DNA of 64,000 nt from Chionis minor. Lineage: Eukaryota > Chordata > Aves > Charadriiformes > Chionididae. The notes under the pieces are model-generated. The model was given only the letters and a program-made list of their open reading frames with translations. It was not told where the DNA came from and did not search any database. The stretch is from NCBI GenBank assembly GCA_013398295.1, contig VZSF01000856.1:111863-175862 (forward strand). The letters run 5' to 3'. Shown here one piece after another: positions 59,226 to 64,000 of this stretch; within the stretch, counting starts at the first letter, position 1; each line of letters opens with the position of its first letter. The translations under genes were made by a program, and so were the position numbers.

Positions 59226-62200
59226 GCCTGAGAAACACAAAGGACGACATTAAACGTGGTGTTTGCAATGTCGACGGGGAAACGCTGAAGGCTCCAGCCA
59301 CGTCTTTAAATCACACCGTGCGGTGCAGAGCACCTGACAGAGCTGAGCTGCCAGGGCTTCAACTGCCTCTGGTGCACCCTCCGCCCAGGGTGCAGGCAGC
59401 AGCCTTTCCCAGGGAAGGGTCACCGCTTCCAGCCACGGGGAGGGCAGTGGTCCCTGATCCCAGGGAGCAGTCCTGGGACCAGAGCATCAAAGAAAGGGCT
59501 GCTGGAGAGGAGACAGGAGAGAGCAGAGGGGCTCTAGAGCTGTCCCTGCAGCCTGAGATGTCATCCCAATGGCTGTACCCACTGGAAGAGGCTGACCCCC
59601 ACACAGCACCCAACCCCCGCACTCTTCCTGCTTGGAGGCATGCGGAGAGCACGGGGTTAATCTCACATTAGCCCCTTGATGCTGGGAGGAAGGGCTGTGA
59701 GCCGGGAAGCCAGCAGACCGTGGGAGGGAGGAAGGAGGGAGGAAGGAAGGAATGGAGGGAGGGGTGGTTTGGGTGGCGTTGCACTCTGCTGATGCATTGC
59801 GTTTGCCCGGGGCTGGTGAGGGGTCCCTGCCTGGGGTAAGAACCTTGTCCAGCATGAATGCACTGTGAGGGGCAGCTCTGGCAGGCACCGGCAGCCTCCT
59901 GCCCTGGGAAGCTCTCAGGTGGTGTTGGGGTGAGTGCAATCCCTGCCGTACCAGAGGACCCAGCATGGGCAAGGGCTCTTCTCGGCATCTCCTTTCATGC
60001 TCGCCATTGGGCTGTGGGGTGTGGACACAGGTCTTGTTACCGTCTCCAGCAGCTGGTCCCTTTGCTCAGCCACCCCGCATACAAGCCATCCTGGTCCCCA
60101 AGGCACAGAGGTTTTGCTAATACTCCAGAGGCAATGATGCTGTGTCCTTGGGCACCTGTAAAAGCAGAGGGGGTGTTGACAGGGGTCAACTTTTTGTCAA
60201 AATACACATCCATGGGGCAAAAGTATAAATGGCGGTAGTAAGAGACTTTGCCCATTGCCACAGCTGAAGTGAGGGCAGGTAGCTGATTTTACCCACGACA
60301 GCATGGTACAGTGGTCCTCTGGGTGTAACTGGCTGAAAACTGCTCAGCAAAACTCCTTTTCAGCAGATTCGTGGGATGAGGCAAACAGTGCATGCTGTCC
60401 CTGGGAAAATGGGACTCCTTTTTCTCCTTGGGGAAAAAATCCTCTAAAACTGGAAACAGCCAGGAAACGCCACGCAGCACCTCATGGGAAGTGAGATTTC
60501 TCACCGTACCCATCTCCTCTCCCACTGGCCTGCGCCCACGGCGTCTCCTGCCATTTGGACGGGCAGGCACAGACCAGGACACCGGCTCCGCATCACCCGT
60601 GGGAGATGCAGCCTGGAGATGCACAGCCCAGGGTGGGTAGCCAGGATGGGCTCCCAAGCACAGCAGCATTACCACAGAAACACACTGGCCACATTTCATT
60701 CTCTGTTTAGTAGGGTTTGGGGGCAGGACTTTTCAGGATTTAAATATCTGCCCTCCCAACAAACACCCGAAATCAGAGACAGCCCCCACAAGATTCCCCA
60801 GCGCTACTCGGCTGACTTCTAGTAATTCCGGTAGCCCCGGTCAGTATGTCTTGCAAGCTATACCACGGACCTACAGCACCATATGCTGGCCTAGTTTAGC
60901 ATCTACACAGCAGCACAGCCTGCCTCACTCCATCCCTGGTCCCTACAAAGCAGTGCAGAGCAGAGCTGCCTGCCTGGTCTGGGTTTGGGGGGAGCTGCAC
61001 ACAGTTGGCGATGCTCCCCGCTTCCTGCAGTGGGACAGCCAGTGCCCGGTGGGGCCACCTCCGAGAAGGGAGCATGGCGGTGCTGAACCATCATCAATGT
61101 GCACTGTCCCCAGAAGAGCAGCTCCCCAGGATGCCCTGTCCAGGGGGTGCGAGCAAACTGCCTGTCCAAGCAGAGGGAGGCTGGAGCTCAGCCTGCACGG
61201 TGGGTCCGAGCAGTCGTGTCGTCCCCCAACTGCTCCAGCCCCATCTTCCCCGGATCTGCACTTTGTGCAATGCTGTGACAAAATCCAGCCTATGGGAAAG
61301 GTTCCAGTGGCCCTGGAGTAGCAGAGTCCTCCCTTGGGACCCTATGACTGCCTGAGGGGCACCATGGGGACCAACAGCTGCCCCACTGGGAGTCCAGTTG
61401 TGGCCAGCTTTGGACCCTGCCCCAGCAGTGTTCAGACCTGCCAAACTCAGCTCAGCTCATGGTCCTCCCTCAGATGGGAGGGATGAAGTGGCCCTGAGCA
61501 ACTCTGAAAGTAACCACATTAGCATTGAGCTGGGGAGGAGCAGGCTGTTTCCCGAAAGCCTAATCGAGGGGACTCCCTGCCATGAGAGACCCGAGAATAT
61601 AGACAAAAACCCTTAATACAATTGACGAGAACTAATTGCACCACTGAGAAAAACAGGCATAACACTACCATGTGCCTGGTACCTTTGTCTCCTGTTTCTT
61701 GTCATGCAGTGCCCTATGGGCTGTCTAGCATTGACCAGGGAAACGCCACAAGCTTGGATTGTGGTGCGTGTCTCCGGGGTAGGGAGGCATAACTGAGTCC
61801 GGGCTTCTCGTAAGACGTGGTTTGCACTGCTGTGGTGTTTCCTGAGCCGCAGGGGACAGCTGAAAGCTACGTGCTCCTCTGGAACAACTGGGAGCAGACC
61901 CTGAGAGTTTGGGGCGCCATGTGTTACTCTTGGCCTGTTTCTGAGAGACTTCTGCCATGGTCATGAGGGATGGATGGTTCCTACTGGAAGGTCAGGCAGC
62001 TCTAAAGTGCATGCCCCTGTACAGTAGTACGGCCCAAACCAGAAACTGATGGGAAAAATCTATCCTTATGCCAAGCCATACATCAACTTAGGTCCCTCCT
62101 GTCCTCAAAAGCTGTAAGGGCAGAGCTGGAGTTAGCAATGACCCATCTGGATTTTGCACACGTACCATCAGTTCCCCACATGCTCCAGCTGCCCTTGCTT

Positions 62201-62440
62201 TGCAAGGAAATGTGTCCTCCTGTTCTGGCTGAGCCTCTCCTCCGTGCGGGATGTGCCCATGACTGAGAACATATTTAATGCACACCAAGCAGTGAGCTGA
62301 CCCTGCAGTCTCACAACACCTGCTGTGTCCCTGTACCAGTGGATCGGGGTGCCCACACAGATGTAGGATCCCAGTGGACAGCCTGGGGAGAAATGGGGAG
62401 AGCATTTGCCCCCGAAGTCTAAGGATGGAAGAAACCAAAG
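59226..62440. other. Non-coding, GC-moderate stretch, no gene supported
   Basis: Several open frames above 110 codons occur on both strands (for example 59487-59972 minus, 60289-60699 minus, 60851-61321 plus), as expected in GC-rich DNA. None shows a domain. A GGA-rich tract at 59722-59766 is listed separately. Confidence 0.5.
59722..59766. repeat. GGAGGGA/GGAA purine-rich simple repeat
   Basis: Degenerate tandem words GGGAGG, GGAAGG and GGAAT on the plus strand over about 45 bases. Confidence 0.8.
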
Positions 62441-62640
62441 AAAATGCATGAGGTCAGCAAACACAATATAGCAATTAGCACAGGTGGGTGGGGAGGAGAG
62501 ACCGAGGCAGTGCAATTTATGGAGTTCAGGAGAGGGAATTCTCTAGAGGCGCTGATCACGCACTATAAATGCCTTCAAGGTAATGACATAAATGAAGGGA
62601 GTGAATTATTCACCATCTCTGACGATGGGAGGGCAAGAGG
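62441..62640. promoter_or_regulatory. Candidate cis-regulatory stretch
   Basis: Contains 'gcaattagcacaggtg' (homeodomain core next to an E-box CAGGTG), 'gtgcaatttatgg', 'gcactataaatgcc' and 'aatgacataaatgaaggg' within 170 bases, with no repeat signature. Looks like clustered developmental transcription-factor motifs; conservation was not testable. Confidence 0.22.
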
Positions 62641-64000
62641 CAGTGACCTGGATCTGAAGAAGGGAAGCCTGGGCAGGAGGAAGCCCAGGCAGCAGGAACA
62701 GCCAGCATGGGATGGTCTCCCTGGGGCAGCCCTGCTTTCTGCTCAGAGTCCGTCTCTAATACCTCCTTCACTGGGCCCGTGTCAATACCAGTGCTTGAGG
62801 GCGCAGGGCCAGCTCGTGGCCTGTGTGGGAGCTCCCAGCCTGCGTGTCCCTCCTGGCACAGAGGGTGTAGGTGAAGTTTTCTGCATGGGATGGCTCTGGC
62901 CCACACACAGAGCCAGAGTAGACAAATACCAGGGTAGACAAATTGGAACTGCAACTCCTGGAGATGTGTCTAGATCAGGCTTTCCTGGCTGTGAGTAGCA
63001 GGAACATATGGGGAACTGAGACTCCTCTTCCTGGCTGGGCATTAAACCATGGCATGGCCCTAATAAGGAAAGATATCAATCTGATGCCAAGTTGAAAGTG
63101 AAATGTTGCAGCAGGCACCATCTGGACACCTCTGATCCAACGGACCAATTGGGGTGATCAGGCATGGAAGGGACCCATTTCATTTGCTAGGAGATCCACT
63201 TTGATCTATGGAGCCTTTTCTACCTCTCTGCAGATGGGTTTGTCGTAATTTGCACCTTCCTTGGGAGGACTCTTCAAGTGCCTTATCACGGCCAGTGGGC
63301 CTGGATGACCTGGATCCCCCAGAACTGCTTAGAGGGTCAGGGTGGCACTGGGTTAGCCACCACCAGCCACCCACCAACCTCACTCCTGGCAGATGCAGAT
63401 GCTGGAAGGCACGCAACCTGAGAGACAAGTGGGTCAGGCTTGGGTGGTTCTTGTAACCTCTCCGGGAAACATTTGGGAAACAGTTCTCTGATCTCCTGCC
63501 CAACATGCAGAGCCACATCACGAGCCAGGATCCCGAATGCACGGTCCGGAGAGACAGACAGGGAGCCGTCTCTTGCACTGTTTGTCCATCACAGCCATGT
63601 GTAGGAGGTGGCATGAGCTGGAATGGCTTTTGGAGTGGAGATTATAGAGGAGGCTTGCTGGCTCTGCACGCCACAGAAATCTCCTGTTCCCTCAGCACAG
63701 ACAGGTGGCCACGGGCAGGGTGGTCAGCCTGGCTGTTGGGGGAGAATAAAGAAAGCAAAATCCACATGAGAAGAACATTACAGCTTTGGCAGCCCTGGGC
63801 CAGCTGCCTGGTCCGTGTCTCCCATAGAGAAGGACTGTTAAATTCACAGCTTCTGGACACTGCAGTGGCACAGAGCTGTACAACAACAGCAGGAAAACAA
63901 TGATCCCTTAGACCCTGGTCGGTTCTGTCCAATGCAGTATCTATCCCAGGCACTGGTGCTGTACACAGAGAACGAGGACGTGGGTCTGGTCCAGCATGGG
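62641..64000. other. Non-coding stretch to window end, no gene supported
   Basis: The minus frame at 63180-63614 (144 codons) and the plus frame at 63505-63903 (132 codons) show no domain. No repeat family was recognised. Confidence 0.5.

Overview
The window looks like bird nuclear DNA that is intergenic or intronic. The main evidence is the dominant repeat family. Several 5'-truncated CR1 LINE copies end in the octamer-type 3' tail (ATTCTATG-like) seen in avian CR1. Recognisable interspersed repeats cover only about 9% of the window, and I see no L1, Alu or young SINE. A solo LTR plus faint MIR/L2-like relics fits an amniote with a compact, slowly evolving genome. I cannot name the species. 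I found no protein-coding gene, rRNA, tRNA or CRISPR array that I can support. The long open frames are either translations of repeats or GC-rich chance frames.

Layout. 1-2.05 kb: unique sequence starting inside a poly(A) run. 2.05-2.99 kb: plus-strand CR1 reverse-transcriptase fragment with an internal deletion. 3-8.2 kb: unique sequence with a possible hAT transposon end near 6.3 kb. 8.2-9.4 kb: a cluster of relics (poly(A) run, CR1 tail, a decayed Ty3/Gypsy RT-RNase H segment, a second CR1 3' end). 9.4-24.2 kb: mostly unique, with weak MIR/L2/hAT traces. 24.24-26.65 kb: an ancient, long minus-strand CR1 running from the endonuclease motif through the reverse transcriptase to the 3' UTR. 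28.4-28.7 kb: the best preserved CR1, minus strand. 29.35-29.60 kb: one exon-like interval, unproven. 33.4-36.1 kb: a GC-rich domain holding a six-copy 27-bp minisatellite. 36-50.8 kb: unique sequence with a homeodomain/SOX-motif-rich stretch near 40.9 kb. 50.8-51.1 kb: decayed minus-strand CR1. 51.486-52.038 kb: a 553-bp solo endogenous-retrovirus LTR with a perfect 6-bp target duplication. 53.6-54.3 kb: decayed CR1 pieces. 55.6 kb: a (GGGAA)20 microsatellite. 56-64 kb: unique, GC-moderate sequence with two candidate conserved regulatory stretches.

No genes work together here as a system. The biology visible is a history of retrotransposon insertion and decay, a few tandem repeats, and some sequence that may be cis-regulatory. 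The more unusual items are the Ty3/Gypsy pol fossil, the solo LTR with intact target duplication, and the ancient near-continuous CR1 whose catalytic FADD-type motif is mutated.
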